From Streptomyces sp. HmicA12 (GTDB lineage Bacteria > Actinomycetota > Actinomycetes > Streptomycetales > Streptomycetaceae): a DNA stretch of 64,000 nucleotides. The notes beneath the pieces were generated by a model. That model had not been told where the DNA came from. It saw nothing but the letters and a program-made list of their open reading frames with translations, and did not search any database. The position numbers were made by a program, and so were the translations under genes. Every line of letters begins with the position of its first letter. The stretch's first letter is position 1. Shown here one piece after another: positions 1-9,456 of this stretch. The stretch lies in NCBI RefSeq assembly GCF_000373565.1, contig NZ_KB891801.1, positions 186,001-250,000 on the forward strand, given 5' to 3'.

Positions 1-1012
1 CGACGAAGGGCACCATGTAACTGACGCCTGACATAAGCCACTTGCGGAGCTTCGTCCCGTAACCGTCCCCAGCTTCCCCGGAGTTGTCCACAGGTGTGGA
101 TATCTCTCCGCCTCCGGCAGGTCCGGTGATCTCGCCGCGGGCCGCCTTCTCCCGTACCTCCGCGATGAGTTCGGCGGGGCGGTTGATGCCGGCCTTCACG
201 CCGACGTCGACCGTCGGCTTCCCCGCGAAGCGTTCCTTCTCGCGTACGGGGACGTCGTGGGCGAAGATCACGCCGTCCGCCCCGGCGATGACGGCAGGGT
301 CGAGGCGGGTGAATCCGGCGGAGCCCTGGGTCTCGACGACGAGCTCGACCCCGTCGGTGTCGCGAGCCGTGTTCTCCAGGGACTCGGCCGCCATGTAGGT
401 GTGGGCGATGCCGGTGGGGCAGGAGGTGACGGCGACGATCTTGAACGTGGCCGTGGCCGTCGCCGCCGCCGTCGCCTCTGTCGCCGCCGTGGCCGCCGTG
501 GCCTCCGTGGCCTCCGTGGCCTCCGTGGCCCGATCGGGGGCGGCCGGCGCCTCCTGGGAAGCCTCCTCGTCCCCGCGGATCAGTGCCGCCGCCTGCTCCG
601 CGTCGGTCGCCGCGCGCAGTGCCGCCTTGAAGTCCTCGTCCATCAGCTGGCGGGCCAGGGAGGACAGGATCGTCAGGTGCGCGTCGTCCGCTCCGGCGGG
701 TGCCGCGATGAGGAAGATCAGGTCGGCCGGACCGTCCGGGGCGCCGAAGTCGATGCCGTGCGCCGCGCGGCCGAACCCGAGGGTGGGTTCGGTGACGTGG
801 GCGCTGCGGCAGTGCGGGATGCCGATGCCGCCGTCGAGGCCGGTCGGCATCTGGGCCTCCCGCGCCGCGACGTCGGCCAGGAAGCCGTCGAGGTCGGTGA
901 CCCGGCCGAGGGCCACCATGCGCTGCGCCAGCGAACGGGCCGCCGCGTCCTTGGTTTCTGCGGACAGGTCGAGATCGACCAGGTCCGCGGTGATCATCTG
1001 GGCCGTGGTCAT
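1..1012 (-). CDS. fruA: PTS fructose transporter subunit EIIABC (3' part missing)
   Basis: Phosphoenolpyruvate-dependent fructose uptake: phosphate passes from EIIA to EIIB to the sugar carried by EIIC, giving fructose-1-phosphate. The N-terminal EIIA domain has the motif GIGIPHCRSAHV with phosphoacceptor His67. EIIB starts near residue 190 with VTSCPTGIAHTYMAA, phosphoacceptor Cys198. The window ends in the first membrane segment of EIIC (after KLRKWLMSGVSYMVPFV), so the C-terminal half is off the left edge. ATG at 1012 is preceded by AAAGGAG. The EIIA-EIIB linker (about residues 150-190) is a low-complexity run of Ala, Thr and Glu (ATEATEATEA type). It lies 106 bp downstream of fruK in the same direction and makes the substrate of FruK. 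Family and subunit order are clear. Confidence 0.95.
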   Translation of the reverse strand, partial: MTTAQMITADLVDLDLSAETKDAAARSLAQRMVALGRVTDLDGFLADVAAREAQMPTGLDGGIGIPHCRSAHVTEPTLGFGRAAHGIDFGAPDGPADLIFLIAAPAGADDAHLTILSSLARQLMDEDFKAALRAATDAEQAAALIRGDEEASQEAPAAPDRATEATEATEATAATAATEATAAATATATFKIVAVTSCPTGIAHTYMAAESLENTARDTDGVELVVETQGSAGFTRLDPAVIAGADGVIFAHDVPVREKERFAGKPTVDVGVKAGINRPAELIAEVREKAARGEITGPAGGGEISTPVDNSGEAGDGYGTKLRKWLMSGVSYMVPFV

Positions 1013-1118
1013 CGCGGGCTCCTTTGCCTACACGTCTGCTGGGTGGCTACTTCGGTGGCAGGTGCGGGTGCCGGGGTGGCGGGTGCGGGGCCGGCGGGTG
1101 CGGGGCGGGTGCGGTCCA

Positions 1119-2099
1119 TCACGTCACCGGTTCCGTCAGGGCGCGGTCCAGCGGAACCTCCGCCGTCAGCGCCACCGCGTCCGGCCTCAGGTCCGCCGGG
1201 GTCGGCATCGCACTGCCCGGCAGCTGGACGGCCGCCGCGCCGTGGGCGACCGCCGAGGCCAGGGCCTTCGGCCCGGTGCCGCCCGCGATCAGGAATCCGG
1301 CCAGGGACGAGTCGCCGGCGCCGACGTTGCTGCGTACCGCGTCGACCGGGGCGCTCGCGAACCACGTACCGGACGCGTCGACCAGGAGCTGGCCGTCGGC
1401 GCCGAGCGAGGCGAGGACGGCGGCCGCGCCCGACTCCCGCAGTTCCTCCGCCGCCTTGACCGCGTCACCGATCGTGGCGAGCGGGCGGCCGACGGCCTCG
1501 GCGAGCTCCTCGGCGTTGGGCTTGACGACGTCGGGGCGCTCGCGCAGGGCGGCGAGCAGTGCCGGGCCCGAGGTGTCGAGGGCGATCCGGGCGCCGGCCT
1601 CGTGCGCGCGGGCCACCAGGGCGGCGTACCAGGAGGGTTCCAGGCCGCGCGGCAGGCTGCCGCAGCAGGCGATCCAGTCGGCGCCCGCCGACTTCTCCCC
1701 CACCGTGGCCAGCAGCGACTCGGCTTCCCCCGGCGTCAGTTCGGGGCCCGGGGCGTTGATCTTCGTCAGCGTGCCGTCCGGCTCGGCGAGGGCGATGTTC
1801 GAGCGGGTGTGGCCCGCGACCGGGACCGGGGCGACCTCGATGCCCTGACCGTCGAGGAGCTCGGCGACCAGGGCGCCGGGGGCCCCGCCCAGAGGCAGCA
1901 CCGCGAGGGTGGGGGCGCCGGCGGCGGCCACCGCCCGGGAGACGTTGACGCCCTTGCCGCCCGGGTCCATGCGCTCGCCCCTGGCGCGCACCACCTCACC
2001 GCGGTCGAGGCCGGGGACCTCGTAGGTGCGGTCGAGGGAGGGGTTGGGGGTGACGGTGAGGATCATGCCGGTGTCCAGTGCTGGGGTGCGGGGATTCAT
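1119..2099 (-). CDS. fruK: 1-phosphofructokinase
   Basis: PfkB-family kinase that converts fructose-1-phosphate, the FruA product, to fructose-1,6-bisphosphate. 326 aa, normal for the family. Visible motifs are the substrate-binding N-terminus VTPNPSLDRTYEVPG, the first PfkB signature GGKGVNVSRAVAAAGA and the second signature NVGAGDSSLAGFL with the catalytic Asp. The ATG at 2099 overlaps the stop codon of fruR as ATGA, so translational coupling is likely; a second in-frame ATG at 2066 (MILTVTPNPS) is where many homologues begin. Middle gene of fruR-fruK-fruA. Confidence 0.95.
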   Translation of the reverse strand: MNPRTPALDTGMILTVTPNPSLDRTYEVPGLDRGEVVRARGERMDPGGKGVNVSRAVAAAGAPTLAVLPLGGAPGALVAELLDGQGIEVAPVPVAGHTRSNIALAEPDGTLTKINAPGPELTPGEAESLLATVGEKSAGADWIACCGSLPRGLEPSWYAALVARAHEAGARIALDTSGPALLAALRERPDVVKPNAEELAEAVGRPLATIGDAVKAAEELRESGAAAVLASLGADGQLLVDASGTWFASAPVDAVRSNVGAGDSSLAGFLIAGGTGPKALASAVAHGAAAVQLPGSAMPTPADLRPDAVALTAEVPLDRALTEPVT

Positions 2100-2857
2100 A
2101 CGCGGGCGACCTCGGTGCCGCCCGCCTCGATCGCGGCCGCGTCCTCGGGGTCGAGGCCGGTGTCCGTGATCAGCAGGTCCACGTCGGTGAGGTCGCCGAA
2201 CCGGGCGAAGTGCTCCTGGCCGTACTTGCCGGAGTCGGCGAGCAGCACGACCCGGCGGGCCGCGGCGACGGCGACGCGCTTGACGGCGGCCTCGGCGAGG
2301 TCGGGGGTGGTCAGTCCGGCCTCGGCCGAGAAGCCGTTGGCCGCGAGGAAGACGACGTCCGCGCGGATCTCGCCGTACGCGCGCAGCGCCCAGGCGTCGA
2401 CGGCGGCGCGGGTGCGGTGGCGGACCCGGCCGCCGATCAGGTGGAGCTGGATGCCGGGGTGGTCGGCGAGGCGGGCCGCGGTGGGCAACGAGTGCGTGAC
2501 GACCGTCAGTTCGGACTCCAGCGGCAGCTCGGCCGCGAGCCGGGCCACCGTCGAGCCTGCGTCGAGGACGACGCTGCCCTCGGCCGGCAGCTCGGCGAGC
2601 GCGGCGCGGGCGATGCGGTCCTTCTCGTCGGCGGCGGTGGACTCGCGCTCGGCGAGGTCGGGCTCGAAGTCGAGGCGGCCGGCCGGGATGGCTCCGCCGT
2701 GCACGCGCCGGACGAGTCCGGCCCGGTCCAGGGCCTTGAGGTCGCGCCGGACGGTCTCCGCGGTGACCTGGAAGACCTCGGCCAGGGACAGCACGTCGAC
2801 CCGGCCGCCGTCCCGCGCGAGACGGAGGATCTCCTGCTGACGCTCCGGTGCGTACAT
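2096..2857 (-). CDS. fruR: DeoR-family transcriptional regulator of the fructose operon
   Basis: 253 aa. The N-terminal winged HTH (residues about 3-57) has the DeoR signature LAEVFQVTAETVRRDLKALDRAGLVRRVHGGA. The C-terminal DeoRC sugar-phosphate sensor domain includes VVLDAGSTVARLA and VVTHSLPTA, typical of members that bind phosphorylated sugars. As first gene of the operon with fruK and fruA it is probably an autoregulated repressor that responds to fructose-1-phosphate; that ligand is inferred from context. Its promoter region carries a pair of inverted 15-bp elements (2888-2955). Confidence 0.92.
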   Translation of the reverse strand: MYAPERQQEILRLARDGGRVDVLSLAEVFQVTAETVRRDLKALDRAGLVRRVHGGAIPAGRLDFEPDLAERESTAADEKDRIARAALAELPAEGSVVLDAGSTVARLAAELPLESELTVVTHSLPTAARLADHPGIQLHLIGGRVRHRTRAAVDAWALRAYGEIRADVVFLAANGFSAEAGLTTPDLAEAAVKRVAVAAARRVVLLADSGKYGQEHFARFGDLTDVDLLITDTGLDPEDAAAIEAGGTEVARV

Positions 2858-2887
2858 GTCCGTCTACCTGTGCCCTCGTCTTCGAGT

Positions 2888-2955
2888 GTGCCCGAATCTG
2901 TTGCTCTCCTGCGAGGCTACGGCCGCCCTCTCGTAAAGTAAACAGGATCGGGCAC
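2888..2955. promoter_or_regulatory. Candidate FruR operator pair upstream of fruR
   Basis: GTGCCCGAATCTGTT at 2888-2902 and, on the opposite strand, GTGCCCGATCCTGTT at 2941-2955 match at 13 of 15 positions and face each other 38 bp apart. They lie 31-98 bp upstream of the fruR start, where an operon promoter should be. DeoR regulators commonly bind separated repeats. Binding by FruR is inferred. Confidence 0.5.
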
Positions 2956-2998
2956 TGGACAGACACAAACGGGCATTGGTCCTGCGCAGCACATGCCG

Positions 2999-3040
2999 AA
3001 GGGCCCGGCTCTCCGCACGGGGGCGGGGAGCCGGGCCCTT
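2999..3040. terminator. Perfect 13-bp stem hairpin
   Basis: AAGGGCCCGGCTC (2999-3011) pairs perfectly with GAGCCGGGCCCTT (3028-3040) around a 16-nt loop. It lies about 130 bp past the stop of the hydroxysteroid dehydrogenase gene and before the fru operon promoter, so it probably ends leftward transcription from 3169. No T-run follows, as usual in Streptomyces. Confidence 0.6.
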
Positions 3041-3160
3041 CGATCGGGCTCGACGGGGCTCGACCGGGCTCGACCGGACCCCATCCGGCCCGGCCGGGCG
3101 CAATCGGACGCAATCGGACTCAGAGGCCTCAGGGGCCTCGGGGGCCTCGGTCGTGAGTGC
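3041..3160. repeat. Short degenerate direct repeats between fruR and the HSD gene
   Basis: Rest of the 311-bp gene-free gap 2858-3168. Three short direct-repeat tracts sit side by side: CGGGGCTCGAC/CGGGCTCGAC units (3044-3078), two CGCAATCGGA units (3099-3118) and three GGCCTC-containing units (3125-3150). No reading frame with support is seen. Probably slippage-expanded spacer. Confidence 0.5.
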
Positions 3161-3168
3161 CCCGGCCG

Positions 3169-5302
<2,134 letters not shown>

Positions 5303-5345
5303 GGGCCAGCGCCGTTCGTTGAGTTGTTTCGTTGCCGGGTGGCGG

Positions 5346-5368
5346 CCGGTGGGGCTTCTCGCGCCCCG
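5346..5368. repeat. Degenerate copy of the dispersed intergenic repeat
   Basis: CCGGTGGGGCTTCTCGCGCC is the reverse complement of the outer part of the repeat found intact at 46705-46740 (CGAGAAGCCCCACCGG end), with the GGAACT core deleted. It lies between the convergent genes at 4055 and 5430. Confidence 0.55.
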
Positions 5369-5397
5369 CGGCGGAGCCGCTGATCGACACGACCCCG

Positions 5398-5423
5398 CGC
5401 CCCTGAGACATGCGTCAGGGGCG
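5398..5423. terminator. Hairpin between convergent genes
   Basis: CGCCCCTGA (5398-5406) and TCAGGGGCG (5415-5423) form a perfect 9-bp stem with an 8-nt loop, just before the stop of the MFS gene and after the solute-binding protein gene. It can serve both strands. Confidence 0.6.
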
Positions 5424-5429
5424 GGAGTT

Positions 5430-6932
5430 CTACACCAGCTCGGGCTCGCGGGCCGGCTGATCGGCTTCCGCCGTCTCGCCGTCCGCGCCCACGGCCGGCT
5501 TGCTCGGCAGCGCGAACATCAGCAGGAAGATGCCGACCAGGATGGCGGCCGCCCACACCAGCGCGCTGCGGAAACCGTCGACGAAGGCCGCGTTGCCCTG
5601 CGCCGCGTGGTCCTCGACGACGTTGAAGAAGACGACCGAGACCAGGCTGAGGCCCAGCGCGTTGCCCATCTGCATCACGGTGTTGATCAGCCCGGACGCC
5701 GAACCGGCGTGCTCGCGCGGCACTTCGGAGAGAACGGCGTCGGTCAGCGGGGCGACGATCAGGCCCATGCCGAGGCCCATCACGACGAGCGGCAGCGCCA
5801 TCTGCCAGGAGGCGATGCCCAGTCCGTAGTGCCCGGCCTCCACCACGTAGATCAGCACACCGGCGGCCATCAGGAGCGCGCCCGCCTGCAGCACCTTGCG
5901 CCCGAAGCGCGGCACCAGCTTCTGTACGGAGATCCCGGCGGCGACCGAGACGGCGATCGAGAACGGCACTCCGGTCAGGCCCGCCCGCAGCGCGCTCCAG
6001 CCGAGGCCGATCTGCATGTACAGCGTCCAGGTCAGGAAGAAGATGCCCATGACGAGGCCGAAGACGGTCTGCACGGCGATGCCGGCCGCGAAGCTCTTCA
6101 CCTTGAACAGCGAGAGCTCGATGAGCGGGGAGCCGTCGCGGCGCGTCTTCGCCCGCTCGTACGCGATCAGTACGGCGACGATCACGACGGACGACGCCAT
6201 CATCACGTAGCCCCACAGCGGCCAGTCGTTCTCGTGGCCCTGGGTCAGCGGGTAGACGAGCGCCAGCATCGCGAGCGTGACGAGCACGACGCCGACGAGG
6301 TCCAGCTTGAGGGCCTTCGGCGCCTTGGACTCGGTGATGAAGCGGGAGCCGAGGATCAGCGCCGCGATGCCGACGGGCAGGTTGATCAGGAAGATCGGGC
6401 GCCACTCCAGACCCGCGATGTTCCACTGCGTGAGCAGCGCGCCGAGCAGCGGCCCGGTGACCGCGCCGAGCCCGACGATCGCCCCGAAGAGGCCGAAGAC
6501 CTTGCCGCGCTCGTGCGCCGGGAACGTCGCGTGCACGATCGACAGGACCTGCGGCACCATCAGCGCCGCCATGCCGCCCTGCAGGACGCGGGAGGCGACC
6601 AGCATCTCCGGGTTCACGGCGAAGCCGCAGAGCGCGGAGGCGGCGGTGAAGCCCGCGATGCCGAGCAGGAAGAGCCGCTTGCGGCCGAAGATGTCACCGA
6701 GCCGGCCGCCCGTGATCAGCAGCGCCGCGAAGGCCAGCGCGTACCCGGCGGTTATCCACTGGATCTGCCCGGTGGTGGCGCCCTCGTCGTGCTGGATGGT
6801 GGGCAGGGCGACATTGACGATCGTGACGTCGACGAGGTCCATGAACGCCGCCGTCATCACGATGGCGAGCGCGAACCAGCGGCGGCGGTCGGCCCGGTCG
6901 GCCCCCGTGTCGAGTGCTGCGGTTGAGGTCAT
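5430..6932 (-). CDS. DHA2 (EmrB/QacA) family MFS drug exporter
   Basis: 500 aa with 14 predicted membrane helices, normal for DHA2 proton-driven drug exporters. Motifs: FMDLVDVTIVNVALPTI in helix 1 (motif D1 type), GGRLGDIFGRKR (motif A, about 83-94) and the family motif C region GAIVGLGAVTGPLLG. It is divergent from a WYL regulator, and the spacer has a perfect inverted repeat (6948-6978), the common layout for a locally regulated efflux pump. Substrate cannot be read from sequence. Confidence 0.9.
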   Translation of the reverse strand: MTSTAALDTGADRADRRRWFALAIVMTAAFMDLVDVTIVNVALPTIQHDEGATTGQIQWITAGYALAFAALLITGGRLGDIFGRKRLFLLGIAGFTAASALCGFAVNPEMLVASRVLQGGMAALMVPQVLSIVHATFPAHERGKVFGLFGAIVGLGAVTGPLLGALLTQWNIAGLEWRPIFLINLPVGIAALILGSRFITESKAPKALKLDLVGVVLVTLAMLALVYPLTQGHENDWPLWGYVMMASSVVIVAVLIAYERAKTRRDGSPLIELSLFKVKSFAAGIAVQTVFGLVMGIFFLTWTLYMQIGLGWSALRAGLTGVPFSIAVSVAAGISVQKLVPRFGRKVLQAGALLMAAGVLIYVVEAGHYGLGIASWQMALPLVVMGLGMGLIVAPLTDAVLSEVPREHAGSASGLINTVMQMGNALGLSLVSVVFFNVVEDHAAQGNAAFVDGFRSALVWAAAILVGIFLLMFALPSKPAVGADGETAEADQPAREPELV

Positions 6933-6947
6933 GGAACGACCGTAGAA

Positions 6948-6978
6948 CCCATCTAGGTCAGATCCTGTCCTAGATGGG
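6948..6978. promoter_or_regulatory. Operator-like inverted repeat in the MFS/WYL divergent promoter
   Basis: CCCATCTAGG (6948-6957) and CCTAGATGGG (6969-6978) are perfect 10-bp arms around an 11-bp spacer. The internal 23 bp (6952-6974) recur with a single mismatch, in reverse orientation, at 54600-54622 upstream of the DinB gene. The right arm overlaps the earliest possible start codon of the WYL gene, so binding would block both promoters. The likely binder is the WYL regulator. Confidence 0.7.
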
Positions 6979-8017
6979 CGTCATCCTGATGAACATGGAG
7001 AACATGACGACGCACGGCACATCCAGTACGGACACACCGGCCCGGCTGCTCCAGCTCCTCTCCCTCCTGCAGACCCCGCGCGAATGGCCCGGCGGCGAGC
7101 TCGCCGACCGGCTCGGCGTCTCGCGGCGCACCGTCCGCCGCGACATCGACCGGCTGCGCGACCTCGGCTACCCCGTGCAGGCCACGCTGGGTGCCGACGG
7201 CGGCTACCGGCTCGTCGCGGGCAAGGCGCTGCCCCCGCTGGTGCTCGACGACGAGGAGGCGGTCGCCATCGCGGTCGGCCTGCGCGCCGGCGCCGGGCAC
7301 GCCGTCGAGGGCGTGGAGGAGGCGTCGGTGCGGGCCCTCACCAAGCTGGAACAGGTGCTGCCGGGCCGGCTGCGGCACCGGGTGGCCACGCTCCAGGCTG
7401 CGACCATCCCGCTCACCTCGGGGGACGGCGCCACGATCGCGCCCGAGACGCTGACCGTGATCGCCTCGGCGACGGCCGGGCACGAGCGGCTCCGCTTCCA
7501 CTACCGGGCGGCCGACGGCACGGACACGCGCCGCCTGGTGGAGCCGTCCGGCCTCGTCTCCACCGGGCGCCGCTGGTACCTCGTCGCCTACGACATCGAT
7601 CGCGACGCCTGGCGGACGTTCCGGGTCGACCGGCTGACCGAGCCGTTCGCCACCGGCGCGCGGTTCGCTCCGCGGGTGGTGCCGGAAGGGGGTGCGGCGG
7701 AGTTCGTACGGCGGTCGGTGTCGTCGCGCGGCGCGGGCTCGTACGAGCTGGATGTGGAGTTCTCGGCGCCGGTGGATGTGGTCGCGGCTCGCGTGCCGGG
7801 TTCCGTGGGGGTGCCGGAGGCGTTGCCGGGCGGGGGGTGCCGGTTGCGGGCCAGCGTCTCCGATGCCGTGGAGTGGATGGCGGTGCGGCTGGCGACGACC
7901 GGGTTCGACTTTCGCGTCCGGGGCCCGGAGGAACTGATCGACGCCGTCAGGGAGTTGGGCAACCGCATGGTGCGGAGTGTCGATCAGGGGCGCGGGGAAC
8001 TGCGCGCTCAGCCATAG
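6974..8017 (+). CDS. YafY-type WYL-domain transcriptional regulator
   Basis: About 347 aa. N-terminal HTH_11 (ELADRLGVSRRTVRRDIDRLRDLGYPV, about residues 41-66), a middle region and a WYL sensor domain (SGLVSTGRRWYLVAYDIDRDAWRTFRVDRL). The start is uncertain: ATGs at 6974, 6989, 6995 and 7004 are in frame with no clear ribosome site; with 6974 the mRNA would be nearly leaderless and the codon lies in the operator arm. Probable controller of the divergent MFS exporter and, from the shared operator, of the DinB gene at 54690. The last residues (QGRGELRAQP) are encoded by a copy of the dispersed repeat. Confidence 0.88.
   Translation: MGVILMNMENMTTHGTSSTDTPARLLQLLSLLQTPREWPGGELADRLGVSRRTVRRDIDRLRDLGYPVQATLGADGGYRLVAGKALPPLVLDDEEAVAIAVGLRAGAGHAVEGVEEASVRALTKLEQVLPGRLRHRVATLQAATIPLTSGDGATIAPETLTVIASATAGHERLRFHYRAADGTDTRRLVEPSGLVSTGRRWYLVAYDIDRDAWRTFRVDRLTEPFATGARFAPRVVPEGGAAEFVRRSVSSRGAGSYELDVEFSAPVDVVAARVPGSVGVPEALPGGGCRLRASVSDAVEWMAVRLATTGFDFRVRGPEELIDAVRELGNRMVRSVDQGRGELRAQP
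7985..8006 (+). repeat. Dispersed repeat copy inside the 3' end of the WYL gene
   Basis: CAGGGGCGCGGGGAACTGCG continues to 8006 and is identical in its core to copies at 33601 and 46705. It is in frame within the WYL gene and supplies its C-terminal residues. An inverted copy lies at 8083-8104, with a terminator hairpin between them. Confidence 0.75.
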
Positions 8018-8018
8018 A

Positions 8019-8069
8019 AAAGCCGCGGACGCGTCTGCTCATGTGCCCAGCAGATGCGTCCGCGGCTTT
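8019..8069. terminator. Strong bidirectional terminator, 21-bp stem
   Basis: AAAGCCGCGGACGCGTCTGCT (8019-8039; listed as two parts AAAGCCGCGG and ACGCGTCTGCT) pairs with 8049-8069; the only non-Watson-Crick position is a possible G-U pair. Loop 9 nt. An A-run on the left and TTT on the right give tails in both directions. It separates the convergent WYL and hrdD genes. Confidence 0.8.
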
Positions 8070-8082
8070 CGTCGTGGTTGCT

Positions 8083-8104
8083 CGCGCAGTTCCCCGCGCC
8101 CCTG
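8083..8104 (-). repeat. Dispersed repeat copy downstream of hrdD
   Basis: Reverse complement of the 7985-8006 copy (CGCGCAGTTCCCCGCGCCCC). It ends 8 bp short of the hrdD stop codon. Together the two copies form a 22-bp inverted repeat around the terminator. Confidence 0.75.
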
Positions 8105-8111
8105 TCGGGGC

Positions 8112-9122
8112 TCAGGCCGCCGCGTCGAACCCGGTGTCGCGGGCCAGCTTCTTCAGTTCCAGGAGCGCGTGCTTCTCGATCTGGCGGATGCGCTCGCGGG
8201 TGAGGCCGTGCTCCTTGCCGACCTCGGTCAGCGTGCGCTCCCGGCCGTCCTCGATCCCGTACCGCATCTTGATGATCGACGCCGTGCGCTGGTCGAGGCG
8301 CCCAATGAGGTCGTCCAGCTCCTCGCTGCGCAGCAGGGTCAGGACGGACTGCTCGGGCGAGACCGCGGAGGTGTCCTCCAGGAGGTCACCGAACTGGGTA
8401 TCGCCGTCGTCGTCCACCGACATGTTCAGCGAGACCGGGTCGCGGGCCCAGTCCAGGACGTCGACGACGCGCTCCGGCGTCGTCTTGTCGAGCTCGGCGG
8501 CGATCTCCGCGGGCTCCGGCTCACGTCCGTGCTCGCGGTTGAACTCGCGCTGCACCCGGCGGATCCGGCCCAGCTCCTCGACCAGGTGGACGGGGAGGCG
8601 GATGGTGCGGGACTGGTCGGCTATGGAGCGGGTGATGGCCTGACGGATCCACCACGTCGCGTACGTGGAGAACTTGAAGCCCTTGCGGTAGTCGAACTTC
8701 TCGACCGCGCGCACCAGGCCCGCGTTCCCCTCCTGGATCAGGTCGAGCAGGGGCAGGCCGCTCCTCGGGTAGCGGCGGGCGACCGCGACCACCAGGCGCA
8801 GGTTCGACCGGATGAAGATGTCCTTGGCCTTCTCCGACGCCTCGACCAGCGCCTCCAGCTCCTCGCGGGACGCCTCGACGGCGGCCTTGCTGTCGGAGAC
8901 CTCGCCGTCGAGTATCTGCTGGGCGTACACACCCGCTTCGATGGTCTGGGACAGCTCGACTTCCTTGGCGGCGTCGAGCAGCGGTGTACGCGCGATCTCG
9001 TCGAGGTACATACCGACCAGGTCGCGGTCGGCGATCTCCCCGCCTACGGCGCGAACACTGCGTGCCGCGACAGTCTCGCCGGAGGCGGCGGACTTACGAC
9101 GGGCTACGGCACGGGTTGCCAT
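8112..9122 (-). CDS. hrdD: RNA polymerase group 2 sigma factor HrdD
   Basis: 336 aa sigma-70 family protein. Region 1.2 DRDLVGMYLDEIARTPLL, region 2 with FIRSNLRLVVAVARRYPRSG, DLIQEGNAGL and KGFKFSTYATWWIRQAITRS, region 3, and region 4.2 LTEVGKEHGLTRERIRQIEKHALLELKKL. It is too short to be the vegetative HrdB (over 500 aa) and begins MATRAVARR like HrdD of S. coelicolor (SCO3202), where the fru genes also lie close by. ATG at 9122 with AAGGGAG in front. The group 2 family is not essential in S. coelicolor. A SigR-type promoter precedes it. Confidence 0.87.
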   Translation of the reverse strand: MATRAVARRKSAASGETVAARSVRAVGGEIADRDLVGMYLDEIARTPLLDAAKEVELSQTIEAGVYAQQILDGEVSDSKAAVEASREELEALVEASEKAKDIFIRSNLRLVVAVARRYPRSGLPLLDLIQEGNAGLVRAVEKFDYRKGFKFSTYATWWIRQAITRSIADQSRTIRLPVHLVEELGRIRRVQREFNREHGREPEPAEIAAELDKTTPERVVDVLDWARDPVSLNMSVDDDGDTQFGDLLEDTSAVSPEQSVLTLLRSEELDDLIGRLDQRTASIIKMRYGIEDGRERTLTEVGKEHGLTRERIRQIEKHALLELKKLARDTGFDAAA

Positions 9123-9163
9123 GCGTGCTCCCTTGCGGTGGTAGGTCGGCTTGTACGCCCTTG

Positions 9164-9180
9164 AGGCGTCTCAGACGCCT
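9164..9180. promoter_or_regulatory. Perfect 17-bp palindrome in the hrdD leader
   Basis: AGGCGTCT-C-AGACGCCT is a perfect inverted repeat 42-58 bp upstream of the hrdD start and downstream of the SigR-type promoter, so it would be transcribed. It may be an operator or an RNA hairpin in the leader. Confidence 0.45.
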
Positions 9181-9206
9181 TTCGGGTGCCCTGCTTCCGA
9201 ATGAAT

Positions 9207-9234
9207 CAACGCGTGGAATCCGGACAGAATTCCC
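9207..9234 (-). promoter_or_regulatory. SigR-type promoter of hrdD
   Basis: On the minus strand GGGAAT (9229-9234) is followed after exactly 18 nt by GTTG (9207-9210), which fits the SigR consensus GGAAT-N18/19-GTT. hrdD is a known SigR target in S. coelicolor (thiol-oxidative stress). The rest of the 334-bp gap 9123-9456 has no gene; at 9281-9297 there is a short piece resembling the dispersed repeat (ACTGCGCGAGAAGGCCC), and other hrdD promoters may lie upstream. Confidence 0.7.
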
Positions 9235-9456
9235 AAGCCGCCCATCTTTTTTGTGATCATGCAGTACCCTGTCGCGCCGCACTGCGCGAGAAGGCCCGAC
9301 GAGAGACCGTCGGAGACCACAGAGAAGCAGGTCAGGCCGTGGGTCACGAGTGACGTCACCCTCGCCCGCCGTCGGCTCTCTGCCACCAGAGACGGCTCCA
9401 GCGCTCTGATGGTTGCGCGTCCGGAGCCACCGCGGCGACCGCAAAGGTCACGAACG

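Noticed and set aside
257..2941. Several long plus-strand frames over the fru operon, up to 813 codons
   Set aside because: They are antisense shadows of fruA, fruK and fruR; translations are Arg/Gly/Ala-rich without domains, as expected at very high G+C.
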